A stretch of 64,000 bases of DNA from the NCBI GenBank assembly GCA_946413245.1, contig CAMKJS010000003.1, forward strand, positions 18,698 through 82,697. The letters are read 5' to 3'. The DNA is from an uncultured Clostridia bacterium. Its GTDB lineage: Bacteria > Bacillota > Clostridia > Christensenellales > Aristaeellaceae. Of the stretch, positions 44,863-53,815 are shown in pieces (the first letter of the stretch is position 1; the number at the start of each line of letters is the position of its first letter). A model generated the notes under the pieces. That model did not search any database. It was given only the letters and a program-made list of their open reading frames with translations, and was not told the DNA's origin. Both the position numbers and the translations under genes were made by a program.

Positions 44863-45879
44863 GTGGTAGTATATGTGGACGCGATGGGCGGAGACCTGGC
44901 GCCGGAAGCGCCGGTGAAGGGCACCGTGGAGGCGCTGCGGAAATATCCGGATCTGAAGGTGATCCTGGCGGGCAAGCTGGACGAGATCGAGCCGCACCTG
45001 GCCGGCGCGGACGACGTGCGGGACCGGATTACCCTGGAGGACGCGCCGGAGGTGATCACCAACCATGAAAGCCCCGTGATGGGCGTGCGCAAAAAAGTGC
45101 ATTCCGCCACAGTGCAGGGGATGCTGAAGGTGCGCAGCGGGGAAGCCGACGGCTTCGTCTCCGCCGGATCAACCGGCGCTACCCTGGCCGGCGGAATGTT
45201 CCGGCTGGGCCGGATCCCCGGCATCGAGCGGCCGGCCCTGGCGCCGCTGCTGCCCAACGGCAAGGGACATTTCCTGCTGATCGACTGCGGCGCCAACGTG
45301 GACTGCAAGCCGGAATACCTGGTGCAGTTCGGCCTGATGGGAGACGCCTATATGAAGGGTGTCATGGGGATGAAGGATCCCCGGATCGGGCTGATCAACA
45401 TCGGCGCGGAGGCGGAAAAGGGCAACGCCCTGGTGAAGGAAACCTATCCGCTGATGGAGAAGGCGCCTTACCGCTTTGTGGGGAACGTGGAAGCCCGGGA
45501 CATCACCACGGACCAGGCGGACGTGCTGGTGGCGGACGGTTTCAGCGGCAACCTGATTCTGAAGTTCATGGAAGGCGTGGCGGCCACGCTGATGGGCATC
45601 ATCAAAAAGGAGATGATGGCCGACCTGCGGGGCAAGCTCTCCGGCCTGATCGGAAAGCCGGCCTTCCGCCGGGTGAAAAAGCTGATGGACTACAAGGAAG
45701 TCGGCGGCGCGCCGCTGCTGGGCGTGCAGGGCGCGGTGGTGAAGGCCCACGGCTCCAGTGACGCGAAGGCGTTCTGCAGCGCCATCGGCCAGGTGATCAA
45801 AATGGTGAACGGCAAGGTGGTCTCCATTATTGAAGAAGGCGTAAGCAAAATGGAGCCCGCCGCGGAAAAGAGCGAATAA
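44863..45879 (+). CDS. plsX: Phosphate acyltransferase
   Basis: 338 residues from GTG 44863 (GGGAGGAG at 44846-44853). It makes acyl-phosphate from acyl-ACP for phospholipid synthesis. Signatures: YVDAMGGDLAPEAPVKGTVEAL, FVSAGSTGATLAGGMFRLGRI, RPALAPLLP and ADGFSGNLILKFMEG. It is followed by acpP and rnc, a classical conserved order. The usual fabH/fabD/fabG genes between plsX and acpP are missing here. Confidence 0.96.
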   Translation: MVVYVDAMGGDLAPEAPVKGTVEALRKYPDLKVILAGKLDEIEPHLAGADDVRDRITLEDAPEVITNHESPVMGVRKKVHSATVQGMLKVRSGEADGFVSAGSTGATLAGGMFRLGRIPGIERPALAPLLPNGKGHFLLIDCGANVDCKPEYLVQFGLMGDAYMKGVMGMKDPRIGLINIGAEAEKGNALVKETYPLMEKAPYRFVGNVEARDITTDQADVLVADGFSGNLILKFMEGVAATLMGIIKKEMMADLRGKLSGLIGKPAFRRVKKLMDYKEVGGAPLLGVQGAVVKAHGSSDAKAFCSAIGQVIKMVNGKVVSIIEEGVSKMEPAAEKSE

Positions 45880-45900
45880 CGAATTTGGCTGCCAAATTCG
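45880..45900. other. Small perfect hairpin between plsX and acpP
   Basis: CGAATTTGG (45880-45888) pairs with CCAAATTCG (45892-45900) around CTG. No T run follows, so it is unlikely to terminate; it could adjust acpP mRNA processing or level. Confidence 0.5.
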
Positions 45901-45937
45901 CTATAGAAGACAAAAAAGAAACGAGGAGGAAAACACA

Positions 45938-46168
45938 ATGGATTTTGAAACAATCAAGACGATGATCGCGGACCAGCTGAAGGTGGATCCCGCCTCCATT
46001 ACCCCTGAATCCCGCCTGATGGAGGATCTGAAGGCTGACTCCGCCAACATCATGGTGATGATTATGGATCTGGAAGACCGCTTCGGCATCACGGTGGAAG
46101 ACGACCAGATCATGAAGATGAAGACCGTGGGCGACGTGGTGAGCTACATCGCGAAGATCAAGGCGTAA
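45938..46168 (+). CDS. acpP: Acyl carrier protein
   Basis: 76 residues, acidic and helical. The phosphopantetheine attachment site is S35 in LKADSANIMVMIMDLEDRFGI; the residues after Ser (AN) differ from the common DSLD. Start context GAGGAGGAAAACACAATG. It carries fatty acyl chains for PlsX and fatty acid synthase. Confidence 0.94.
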   Translation: MDFETIKTMIADQLKVDPASITPESRLMEDLKADSANIMVMIMDLEDRFGITVEDDQIMKMKTVGDVVSYIAKIKA

Positions 46169-46185
46169 GCGGTCGCCGGGAGCAT

Positions 46186-46851
46186 ATGGAAACGGCAAAT
46201 CGGGAACTGATGAAAGCCCTGGGGTATTCCTTCCGCGACGAAGCATTGCTTCGCCGCGCTTTAACGCACCCGTCCGCGGGGAAGGAAGACAATCAGCGGC
46301 TGGAATTTCTGGGAGACGCGGTGCTGCAGTACCTGATGAGCGACCGGCTGTACCGGGAGTATCCCCGGGAACGGGAAGGCGCTCTGAGCCATCAGCGCGC
46401 GCTGATGGTGTGCGAGGCGGCCCTGAGCCAGGTGGCCCGGAAACTGGGTATCGGCGAGGCGCTGATCATGGACAAGGGCGAGGAGCAGACCGGCGGACGG
46501 GAGAAGCCCAGCGTGCTCTGTGACGCGATGGAGGCGGTGCTGGCCGCGGTCTACCTGGACGGCGGCATGGAAGCCGCCCGGGAAATCGTGGCGCGGTGCT
46601 GGCCGTCGCCGGAGGACGTGGAGCGTCCCATGCAGGACAGCAAGGGCCTGCTGCAGGAGCTGCTGCAGCGGGACGGGGGAGATCCCCCGAGCTATGAAAT
46701 CACCGGAAGCAGCGGCCCGCCTCACGACCGGGTGTTCCGGGCGGGGGTATACTACAACGGAAAGCTGCTGGCGGAAGGAGAAGGCCGGAAGAAGAAGGAA
46801 GCGGAACAGGCCGCGGCGCTGAAAGCGCTGGAAGCGCTGACAAAAGAGTGA
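46186..46851 (+). CDS. rnc: Ribonuclease III
   Basis: 221 residues. The catalytic signature RLEFLGDAVLQYLMSD at ~36-51, a second acidic site in DAMEAVLAAVYLDGG (D and E metal ligands), and a C-terminal dsRNA-binding domain (~155-220, ending GEGRKKKEAEQAAALKALEAL). It processes rRNA precursors and other double-stranded RNA. Its stop codon lies in four tandem 7-mers GAGTGAA/GAGTGGA (46846-46873). Confidence 0.96.
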   Translation: METANRELMKALGYSFRDEALLRRALTHPSAGKEDNQRLEFLGDAVLQYLMSDRLYREYPREREGALSHQRALMVCEAALSQVARKLGIGEALIMDKGEEQTGGREKPSVLCDAMEAVLAAVYLDGGMEAAREIVARCWPSPEDVERPMQDSKGLLQELLQRDGGDPPSYEITGSSGPPHDRVFRAGVYYNGKLLAEGEGRKKKEAEQAAALKALEALTKE

Positions 46852-46949
46852 AGAGTGAAGAGTGGAGAGTGGAGATGAATCCGCGTGATCCGCTTTCAGA
46901 CGAACATGGGGCAGGATGAAACGAATACAGAGACGGAGGCAGGGAAGAC

Positions 46950-48410
46950 ATGGCAAGAATCAGCATCGACCGCAAGCGCGGAAACGGAACCATATCCCGG
47001 TTTATCTACGGACATTTTGCCGAACATCTGGGCCGCTGCATTTACGGCGGAATCTATGTCGGCAAGGACAGCAGCATTCCCAACGTGAACGGCATGCGCA
47101 CGGACGTGGTGGAGGCCATGAAGGCCCTGAAGCTTCCGGTGCTGCGGTGGCCGGGCGGCTGCTTTGCGGATGAGTACCACTGGCGGGACGGAATCGGCCC
47201 GAACCGCAAGCGCATGGTGAACACCCACTGGGGCGGTGTGGTGGAGGACAACAGCTTCGGCACCCATGAGTTCCTGGAGCTGTGCAGCCAGGTGGGCTGC
47301 GAACCGTACATCACGGGCAATCTGGGCAGCGGCACCGTGCAGGAAATGAGCGAATGGGTGGAATACCTGAACTCCGACGGGGACTCCACCGTGGTGCAGG
47401 AGCGCTGGGCCAACGGCCGGAAGGACGCCTGGAACGTGCGCTTCTGGGGCGTGGGCAACGAGAACTGGGGCTGCGGCGGGAATATGCGGCCGGAGTTCTA
47501 TGCCGACCAGTACCGGCGGTATCAGACCTACTGCCGGCAGTACGGGGCAAACAAACTGTACAAGGTGGCCTGCGGGCCCAGCGACGACGACCAGAACTGG
47601 ACAGAGGTTCTGATGAAGAACTGCGCCCGGTACATGGACGGCCTGAGTATGCACAGCTACACTGTCTGCGGCCCGAACTGGGAGGAAAAGGGCAGCGCGA
47701 CGGTGTTCACCGAGGAAGAATATTACCGGCAGCTGCGGAAGGCTACGACCATCGACGCCAAGATCGCCCATCACTGCGCCATCATGGACCGGTACGATCC
47801 TGCCAAACGGATCGGCCTGATCGTGGACGAGTGGGGCAACTGGTTCAACGTGGAGCCGGATACCAACCCGGGCTTCCTCTATCAGCAGAACACCATGCGG
47901 GACGCCATGGTGGCGGCCATCAGCCTGGACATCTTCAACCGCCGGTGCGACCGGGTGTATATGGCGAACATCGCCCAGACCGTGAACGTGCTGCAGGCCA
48001 TCATCCTGACGGAAGGGGATCAGATGGTACTGACGCCCACGTATCACGTGTTCGACCTGTACAAGGGCCATATGGACGCCCGGGAGCTGGACTGCTTTGT
48101 GGAAACGGAGAACGTGGGCGTCGGGAAGGAAACCCTGGCTCAGGTGACCGCCAGCGCCAGCGAAAAGGACGGGAAGATCACCCTGACCCTGAGCAACGTG
48201 AGCGCGGATCAGCCCCTGGATGTGGAAATCAGCCTGAAGGACGAGGAGATCGCCGCCGCGGAAGGACGGATTCTGACCGGACGGATGGATCAGTACAACG
48301 ACTTCGGCGGAGAGCAGCTGGGGATTCAGCCCTTCACGGCGCTGGAGAAGAAGAACGGCCGGCTGATCGCGCATCTTCCGGCCTGCTGCGTGGCGGAAAT
48401 CCGGCTGTGA
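46950..48410 (+). CDS. GH51 alpha-L-arabinofuranosidase, intracellular
   Basis: 486 residues without signal peptide, so it acts on imported arabino-oligosaccharides. GH51 marks: [41 protein letters not shown], acid/base E171 in [10 protein letters not shown] and nucleophile E294 in [10 protein letters not shown]-terminal beta-sandwich (~390-486) completes the fold. GGAGGCAGGGAAG precedes ATG 46950. Control by the AraR-like protein at 36.3 kb is plausible, but no operator like that site is seen here. The next gene starts within its stop codon. Confidence 0.95.
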   Translation: MARISIDRKRGNGTISRFIYGHFAEHLGRCIYGGIYVGKDSSIPNVNGMRTDVVEAMKALKLPVLRWPGGCFADEYHWRDGIGPNRKRMVNTHWGGVVEDNSFGTHEFLELCSQVGCEPYITGNLGSGTVQEMSEWVEYLNSDGDSTVVQERWANGRKDAWNVRFWGVGNENWGCGGNMRPEFYADQYRRYQTYCRQYGANKLYKVACGPSDDDQNWTEVLMKNCARYMDGLSMHSYTVCGPNWEEKGSATVFTEEEYYRQLRKATTIDAKIAHHCAIMDRYDPAKRIGLIVDEWGNWFNVEPDTNPGFLYQQNTMRDAMVAAISLDIFNRRCDRVYMANIAQTVNVLQAIILTEGDQMVLTPTYHVFDLYKGHMDARELDCFVETENVGVGKETLAQVTASASEKDGKITLTLSNVSADQPLDVEISLKDEEIAAAEGRILTGRMDQYNDFGGEQLGIQPFTALEKKNGRLIAHLPACCVAEIRL

Positions 48411-48658
48411 AGCCCTGTATCCGCTGCCTGATCGACGGGCTGCCCGGGGAGGAGGAGCTGGCTGCGATCCTGAAGGAGCGCGTCGCCCTGCTGCCGGAGG
48501 CGGAACGGACGCCGGAGGCGGAATATCGCCGGCGGCTGGACGCATGCCTGGGATGCGGACGGCTGAATCACGGCACCTGCGCGCTGTGCGGATGCTATGT
48601 GGAGATCCGGGCCGCGAGGAGAAGCAAAGGGTGTCCTGAAACTCCACCTTTGTGGTAA
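48407..48658 (+). CDS. Small Cys-rich protein, DUF6171-like
   Basis: 83 residues from GTG 48407, which overlaps the arabinofuranosidase stop (GTGA). Two Cys clusters: CIRCLIDG at the start and a C-terminal [31 protein letters not shown]. The middle has [12 protein letters not shown]. The spacing suggests a zinc-ribbon-like fold, as I recall for DUF6171. Found by translational coupling and conserved pattern; function unknown. Confidence 0.75.
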   Translation: MKPCIRCLIDGLPGEEELAAILKERVALLPEAERTPEAEYRRRLDACLGCGRLNHGTCALCGCYVEIRAARRSKGCPETPPLW

Positions 48659-48674
48659 TTATTACAAAAGAATG

Positions 48675-48737
48675 AAAATCCTGTTGACAGAATGTGGAAA
48701 AACCTTTAAGATATTCTGTGTGTCAACAGGATTTTTT
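48675..48737 (+). terminator. Long-stem terminator that also contains a promoter
   Basis: AAAATCCTGTTGACA (48675-48689) pairs perfectly with TGTCAACAGGATTTT (48721-48735), followed by more T. It would end the proS-to-DUF6171 side. Confidence 0.7.
48684..48712 (+). promoter_or_regulatory. Consensus sigma-A promoter inside the hairpin
   Basis: TTGACA (48684-48689), 17-bp spacer, TAAGAT (48707-48712). The -35 lies in the left arm of the 15-bp inverted repeat and the start point is near the right arm. It serves the gene at 48783. Confidence 0.72.
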
Positions 48738-48782
48738 TGTTATGCGCAAATGTCCTGATCACGATCTACGGAGGTTGAGGTT

Positions 48783-51281
48783 ATGACAAAGCGGAACAGG
48801 CATATTCGGCGAGGCCTGATGATCACGCTGGCTCTGGTGCTGGCCTGCGCAACGGCGCTGGCTTCCCTGAGCTATCCATTTACGTCGGTGACGACGGAAA
48901 AGGTGCGCCTGCGGCGCAACCCATCCTCCCGTGCGACTGTGCTGGAGAACGTGAACAAAGGCGCTACCGTGGAGGTGCTGGGCGCCATCGGGAATTACTT
49001 CAAGGTGAAGCACGGCAAATATACCGGATATATCCTGAAGGAATACATCAACCAGGACGAGAGCATCATCATTACGCCCGCCCCTGAGCAGGAAGAGACT
49101 GTGAGCGGGTATCCCTATGTAACGGTTGCGAAGGAATCCGTAAACCTGCGCGGCGCGAAGAGCACCCGGGCCAAGCTGCTGAAAAAGATCCCCAGGGGCG
49201 CTTCGGTTACCGTGAACGCCGTGAACGGCACCTGGGCGGACGTAACCTACAACAGCATTTCAGGATACTGTGTGGCTGAATACCTGGTGCTCAAAACAGT
49301 CGTGAAGACCAGCGCTCCCACCGCGACGCCGACGCCCGCGCCGACGCTGACCGCGGAAGAGGACGCCGGCGGGTATACCGTGCTGCAGGAAGGGGACAGC
49401 GGCAAGGCAGTCAAGGCGCTGCAGCGGGCGATGATCGAACTGGGCTTCATGAACAGCGGGGCGGACGGGAATTTCGGCTCCGCTACAAAATACGGTGTGG
49501 TTCAGTTCCAGACGAAGAATGAATATCCGGCCACGGGCATCGTGGACGCCAATCTCCAGGCTTTCCTGTATTCCGGCACCCCGCTGAACGCCAGGGGGGA
49601 AGCGGTGAAGATCAAGACCCTCAGCCCCGCGGCCGGCGTCAGCATCCGTCCCGGCAACGTGGGAGACGAGGTGGGCGAGCTGCAGGAGCGGCTGAAGGAA
49701 CTGAAATACTATAACGGTCCCATCAACTTCACCTATGACGACGACACGGTGAAGGCGGTGCGCGCCTTCCAGAAGAAGAACGGCCTGAAGGCCGACGGTA
49801 TCGCGGGAGCGGAAACCCGGAAAGCCATCGCCTCCGCGAACGCGGTGGCGGCGGATACGACGGCGACGCCGGAACCCACGGCTGCGCCGACGCCGGAACC
49901 CACCTTCGACATCCCCGACGAAGCCGTGAAGCTGAATTCCAGGGGCGCTGCTGCCCGAAAGGTGCAGAAGCGGCTGAAGGATCTGGGCTATTACCGGGGC
50001 CTGGTGGACGGTATTTTCGGCAAAGCCAGCGTGACCGCGCTGAAAAAGTTCCAGACAGCCCACGGCATGGAGTCCGACGGCACCGCGGGCCCCGCGACGT
50101 ACGCGGTGATGTTCAGCAACGCGGCGCTGCCTTACGGGGCGACGCCGACGCCGGCGCCCACAGAGACGCCGACCCCGGTTCCGGAGACGCCGGTCGTGCC
50201 GTACGTGCCTGAAACGCCGACCCCGGTGGCTTACCGCACACTGCGGAAGGGAGACAGAGGCGAGGAAGTAGCCCTGATGCAGGAGCGGCTGATCGTGCTG
50301 TATTACCTGGAAGGACCGGCGGACGGAAACTACGGCAACGGCACGGCGAAAGCGGTGCGCGCCTTCCAGAAACAGAACGGCCTGAAGCAGGACGGCGTCG
50401 CGGGGCAGGAGACCCTGGCGCTGCTTTACAGTGAAAGCGCGGCGCCCGCGCCTACAGCGGGCCCGGCGACCCCGACCCCGACACCGACGCCGAAACCTTC
50501 GGCGACGCCGACGAAGACGCCGGGCGCCACGGCGGGACCGACGCCTACGGCCACCGTGGGCGTACTGCGCAAGGGCGACAAAGGGCCGCAGGTGAAGAGC
50601 CTGCAGACCCGGCTGAAGGAGCTGGGGTATCTGGCCGGGAAAGCCGACGGGATCTACGGCGCGGGCACCTTCCTGGCGGTGCTGAACTTCCAGAAGATGA
50701 ACAGACTGAAGGCGGACGGCATCGCGGGGGTGAAGACCCAGACGAAGCTGAACAGCAGTTCGGCCATCGCGGCATCCGGAGGGACACAGGCTACTCCGAC
50801 GCCCACGCCGGTTCCGACTGCTGCTCCGCCCACCAATGTGACGCTTTCGGCGGACAAGGTGATTTACGCCAACTGGTATACCACGGTGAAGGCCATCTGC
50901 CGTAAATTCCCCTATGCTACCGTATATGATTTTTCCAGCGGAATCAGCTGGCAGATCCATATGTTCAGCCTGGGCGCCCACGCGGACTACGAGCCGCTGA
51001 CGGCGAACGATACCGCGCGGATGGTGCGGGCGTTCAACGGGAACACGTGGAATCCGAAAGCCGTGTGGGTGCTGTTTGCGGACGGCAGCGTGTATATGGC
51101 GTCGACGCATTCCATGCCGCATGAGGTGCAGCATATTACGGACAATAACTTCCCGGGACATTCGTGCCTGCATTTCCCCAGGACGCAGGCGCAGGTGGAG
51201 GCCATCGGGCGGTACGCCACGAGCCATCAGACGACGATTGACGCCGGATGGGCTAAAACACAATTGTTAGCGGGAAAATAA
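48783..51281 (+). CDS. Secreted SH3 / five PG-binding domain protein with conserved C-terminal domain
   Basis: 832 residues. Signal peptide (GLMITLALVLACATALA). Two bacterial SH3 domains (~20-85 and ~100-165), then five PG_binding_1 repeats (~185-660) joined by Thr-Pro linkers (PTPTPTPKPSATPTKTP). The C-terminal domain (~690-832) contains HEVQH, GHSCLHFPRTQ and DAGWAK. A GHxCxHF motif with a Cys between two His looks like an active site, possibly a cell-wall hydrolase or transpeptidase; I do not recognise a named family with certainty. GGAGGTTGAGG precedes the ATG. Confidence 0.85.
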   Translation: MTKRNRHIRRGLMITLALVLACATALASLSYPFTSVTTEKVRLRRNPSSRATVLENVNKGATVEVLGAIGNYFKVKHGKYTGYILKEYINQDESIIITPAPEQEETVSGYPYVTVAKESVNLRGAKSTRAKLLKKIPRGASVTVNAVNGTWADVTYNSISGYCVAEYLVLKTVVKTSAPTATPTPAPTLTAEEDAGGYTVLQEGDSGKAVKALQRAMIELGFMNSGADGNFGSATKYGVVQFQTKNEYPATGIVDANLQAFLYSGTPLNARGEAVKIKTLSPAAGVSIRPGNVGDEVGELQERLKELKYYNGPINFTYDDDTVKAVRAFQKKNGLKADGIAGAETRKAIASANAVAADTTATPEPTAAPTPEPTFDIPDEAVKLNSRGAAARKVQKRLKDLGYYRGLVDGIFGKASVTALKKFQTAHGMESDGTAGPATYAVMFSNAALPYGATPTPAPTETPTPVPETPVVPYVPETPTPVAYRTLRKGDRGEEVALMQERLIVLYYLEGPADGNYGNGTAKAVRAFQKQNGLKQDGVAGQETLALLYSESAAPAPTAGPATPTPTPTPKPSATPTKTPGATAGPTPTATVGVLRKGDKGPQVKSLQTRLKELGYLAGKADGIYGAGTFLAVLNFQKMNRLKADGIAGVKTQTKLNSSSAIAASGGTQATPTPTPVPTAAPPTNVTLSADKVIYANWYTTVKAICRKFPYATVYDFSSGISWQIHMFSLGAHADYEPLTANDTARMVRAFNGNTWNPKAVWVLFADGSVYMASTHSMPHEVQHITDNNFPGHSCLHFPRTQAQVEAIGRYATSHQTTIDAGWAKTQLLAGK

Positions 51282-51293
51282 GTTCGGAGGAAC

Positions 51294-51321
51294 ACAAAAA
51301 AAGCCGTTAGCGGCTTTTTTT
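51294..51321 (+). terminator. Intrinsic terminator before asnA
   Basis: AAAAAAAGCCG-TTAG-CGGCTTTTTTT: short GC stem with A run and T run, usable in both directions. Confidence 0.85.
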
Positions 51322-51375
51322 GTTGGAAAAAACATGGTAATATAGCGTATTCACCGAGAAAGGGGCGATGGCGCC

Positions 51376-52380
51376 ATGAACCTGATTATTCCGAAAAACT
51401 ATAACCCGGTGCTGGATCTGCGGGATACCGAGATCGCGATCAAACTGGTCAAGGACTTTTTTGAGACCGAGCTGTCCAAGGCCCTGAACCTGACCCGTGT
51501 GTCCGCGCCGATTATGGTGACGCCGGAGAGCGGCCTGAACGACAACCTGAACGGGGTGGAGAGGCCGGTTTCGTTCGACGTACTGGAAACCGGGCAGCAG
51601 GTGGAGATCGTGCATTCCCTGGCGAAGTGGAAGCGGCAGGCGCTGAAGGTATACGGCTTTGCCGCGGGCGAGGGGCTGTATACGGATATGAACGCTATCC
51701 GCCGGGACGAAATGACCGACAACATTCATTCGATTTTTGTGGACCAGTGGGACTGGGAACGCATCATGTTCCCCGGAGAGCGGAACGAGAGCTTCCTGCG
51801 GGAAATCGTCGGGCGGATCTATATGACGCTGCGGAAGACCGAGGGATACGTCTGCGCCCATTATCCCCATATCAAGCCGGAACTGCCGGACCGCATTACC
51901 TTCGTCACGACGCAGGAGCTGGAGGATATTTATCCGGATCTGACGCCGAAGGAGCGGGAATACAAGGCCGCGAAGCAGTACGGCGCCGTGTTCCTGATGC
52001 AGGTGGGCGGAGCCCTGCGCTCCGGAAAGATTCACGACGGCCGCGCGCCGGACTATGACGACTGGAGCCTGAACGGGGATATCCTGCTGTATGATCCGCT
52101 GCTGGACATCTCCCTGGAGGTGTCTTCCATGGGCATCCGGGTGGATCCGGAGACGCTGGCCCGTCAGCTGAAAATCCGCGGCTGCGAGGAGCGGGCGGAG
52201 CTGCCCTTCCAGAAAGCGCTGCTGGCCGGGGAACTGCCACAGACCATCGGCGGCGGTATCGGTCAGAGCCGCATGTGCGTCTATTTCCTGCGGAAGGCGC
52301 ATGTGGGTGAGGTGCAGGCCAGCCTGTGGCCGGAGGATGTGCAGAAAGCCTGCCGGAACGCGCATATTCCGCTGCTTTAA
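51376..52380 (+). CDS. asnA: Aspartate--ammonia ligase
   Basis: 334 residues, the AsnA length. It makes asparagine from aspartate and ammonia with ATP. Family marks: LIIPKNYNPVLDLRDTEIAI, RVSAPIMVTPESGLNDNLNGVERPVSF, VHSLAKWKRQAL, RRDEMTDNIHSIFVDQWDWE and the C-terminal GGGIGQSRMCVYFLRKAHVGEVQASLWP. AAAGGGG precedes the ATG. A TG-extended -10 (TAATAT, 51338-51343) may start transcription. Confidence 0.97.
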   Translation: MNLIIPKNYNPVLDLRDTEIAIKLVKDFFETELSKALNLTRVSAPIMVTPESGLNDNLNGVERPVSFDVLETGQQVEIVHSLAKWKRQALKVYGFAAGEGLYTDMNAIRRDEMTDNIHSIFVDQWDWERIMFPGERNESFLREIVGRIYMTLRKTEGYVCAHYPHIKPELPDRITFVTTQELEDIYPDLTPKEREYKAAKQYGAVFLMQVGGALRSGKIHDGRAPDYDDWSLNGDILLYDPLLDISLEVSSMGIRVDPETLARQLKIRGCEERAELPFQKALLAGELPQTIGGGIGQSRMCVYFLRKAHVGEVQASLWPEDVQKACRNAHIPLL

Positions 52381-52389
52381 TAAAGAGTT

Positions 52390-52514
52390 GAGAGCGAGCG
52401 AGGGAAGCGTCAGCCCGATGGGCTGTCCTGCAAAGCAGGAAGCGACCTGAACTCGTTAGCGTGAAAAGGAGGCTGAAGTCCGCCCCAAGGGCTTCAGGCG
52501 ACTATTGAGCGAAC
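52390..52514 (+). repeat. Structured intergenic element, copy 3 (upstream of L,D-transpeptidase)
   Basis: Same block order. Hairpin CAGCCC-GAT-GGGCTG (52411-52425; compensatory A-T to C-G change versus copies 1 and 2), hairpin TCCTGC-AAA-GCAGGA, CTCGTTAGCGTGAAA. Variable stem CTGAAGTCC / GGGCTTCAG (52473-52497) around loop GCCCCAA, then CTATTGAGCGAACG. Confidence 0.85.
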
Positions 52515-52544
52515 GTGGAGAAGAGTGGTTAAAAGGGAAAGGCA

Positions 52545-53684
52545 TTGAATAAACGAGTTATAAGCGTGCTGCTGGCGGCGCTGCTGTGCATGGGCGCCGC
52601 CGGAAGCCTTGCAAACGAAAACGGCATCGCGACGGATGTGTTCTGGCATACGCCCAATGAGCGGAGTGACCTGCTGTGTGAACATGATTTCTGCTTCTGG
52701 CAGATGAATATGGGCGAGCTGGACGAAGAAGCCATCTGGCGGGTTCTGACCGAACCGGTGACCGTGCTGAAGGGAAAGCAGCGGCAGCAGATCCGGATCA
52801 AGGCGGAGCCGCGGGACGACTGTGAGGAGTACGTCGGCGTGGTCACCTGTACGAGTCAGGCGGTGCACATCATCGAACGGGGAGATACCTGGAGCCTGAT
52901 CGAAGCCTATTCCTCCTCGGAGGAAGGATCGTCGGTCCCTGTGTTTGCGTTACCCTTCCAGGGCTATGTCAAAAGCGAACTGCTGCAGGAAGAGGAAGTG
53001 GACCAGACCTACGGCCTGGTGATCGACAAGCTGCAGCAGCGAATGTATGTATTTAAGGAAGGGAAGCTGTTTTCGACCCTGCTGGTGTCCACGGGCTTTC
53101 CCCGGGCGGACACGCCTTTCGCGGAAACCCCGGCAGGAGAATACCTGATGGTGAGCTGGACCGGCGGGTTCTGGGCCGGGCAGCTGTACTGCGACATGGG
53201 CATCCGCATCAACAGCGGCATCCTGATTCATGAGGTGCCGGTGCTGATCAAAAAGGACGAAACCACGGGAGAGGAAATCCGGGATTACAACCGCTGCGAG
53301 CGGTATCTGGGCGAGAAGGCCAGCCACGGCTGCATCCGCGTGCAGCGGGAGAAGACGCCGGAAGGCGTGAACGCCAAGTGGCTGTGGGACAATCTGCACC
53401 GGAAGCCCTATACGAAGGTGATTATCTGGGACGAGATCGACCGGGAGCTGGGTTATCCGGACGACGATCTGCTGCTGTACTACAACCCGAAGGGCGGGAA
53501 GTGGTATCATTCCCAGGATCACTGTACCAACGTGAAGGACAAGTATGAGCCGATGACGGCGTTCCGTTACGATCAGCTGGACGAGAAGCCCTACAGCAAG
53601 CTGACACGGTGTCCGGCGTGTGCGCCGCAGCTGCGAAAGAGCGAGATTGATACGCTGAACAAAAAGAATAATCGATCAGAATGA
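52545..53684 (+). CDS. Secreted L,D-transpeptidase (YkuD domain)
   Basis: 379 residues from TTG 52545 (AAAGGGAAAGG upstream). Signal peptide (VISVLLAALLCMGAAGSLA), an N-terminal SH3-like region (~60-145) and a YkuD catalytic domain (~150-300) beginning YGLVIDKLQQRMYVFKEGKL. The active-site motif is S260-H261-G262-C263-I-R in KASHGCIRV. It cross-links peptidoglycan stem peptides (3-3 links) or attaches proteins. The C-terminal ~70 residues with paired Cys (HCTNVKDKYEPM, CPACAPQL) look like a small extra domain. Confidence 0.92.
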   Translation: MNKRVISVLLAALLCMGAAGSLANENGIATDVFWHTPNERSDLLCEHDFCFWQMNMGELDEEAIWRVLTEPVTVLKGKQRQQIRIKAEPRDDCEEYVGVVTCTSQAVHIIERGDTWSLIEAYSSSEEGSSVPVFALPFQGYVKSELLQEEEVDQTYGLVIDKLQQRMYVFKEGKLFSTLLVSTGFPRADTPFAETPAGEYLMVSWTGGFWAGQLYCDMGIRINSGILIHEVPVLIKKDETTGEEIRDYNRCERYLGEKASHGCIRVQREKTPEGVNAKWLWDNLHRKPYTKVIIWDEIDRELGYPDDDLLLYYNPKGGKWYHSQDHCTNVKDKYEPMTAFRYDQLDEKPYSKLTRCPACAPQLRKSEIDTLNKKNNRSE

Positions 53685-53705
53685 ATCTATTTCATTCCAT
53701 AGCCG

Positions 53706-53815
53706 TCAGAGAATTTCGCGTCTGCGGACGCGACCAGGGCTTTCCGATCGCCCTGGACCTTCGGCCCGTCTATGAAAGAAGCGGTCAGAGCTTCGCCCCT
53801 AAACCTTCGGTCGCC
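53706..53815 (+). repeat. Composite structured intergenic repeat (module B plus tails)
   Basis: Module B hairpin CGCGTC-TGCG-GACGCG (53717-53732) plus ACCAGGGCTTTCC, a CCCTGGACCTTCGG tail (about 53751) and a CTTCGCCCCTAAACCTTCGG tail (about 53791). It fills the gap between two convergent genes. Confidence 0.75.

Noticed and set aside
51109..51130. HEVQH as a zinc-protease HExxH site
   Set aside because: No third metal ligand or protease context; the nearby GHSCLHF looks more like the functional centre, so a zincin call is not supported.
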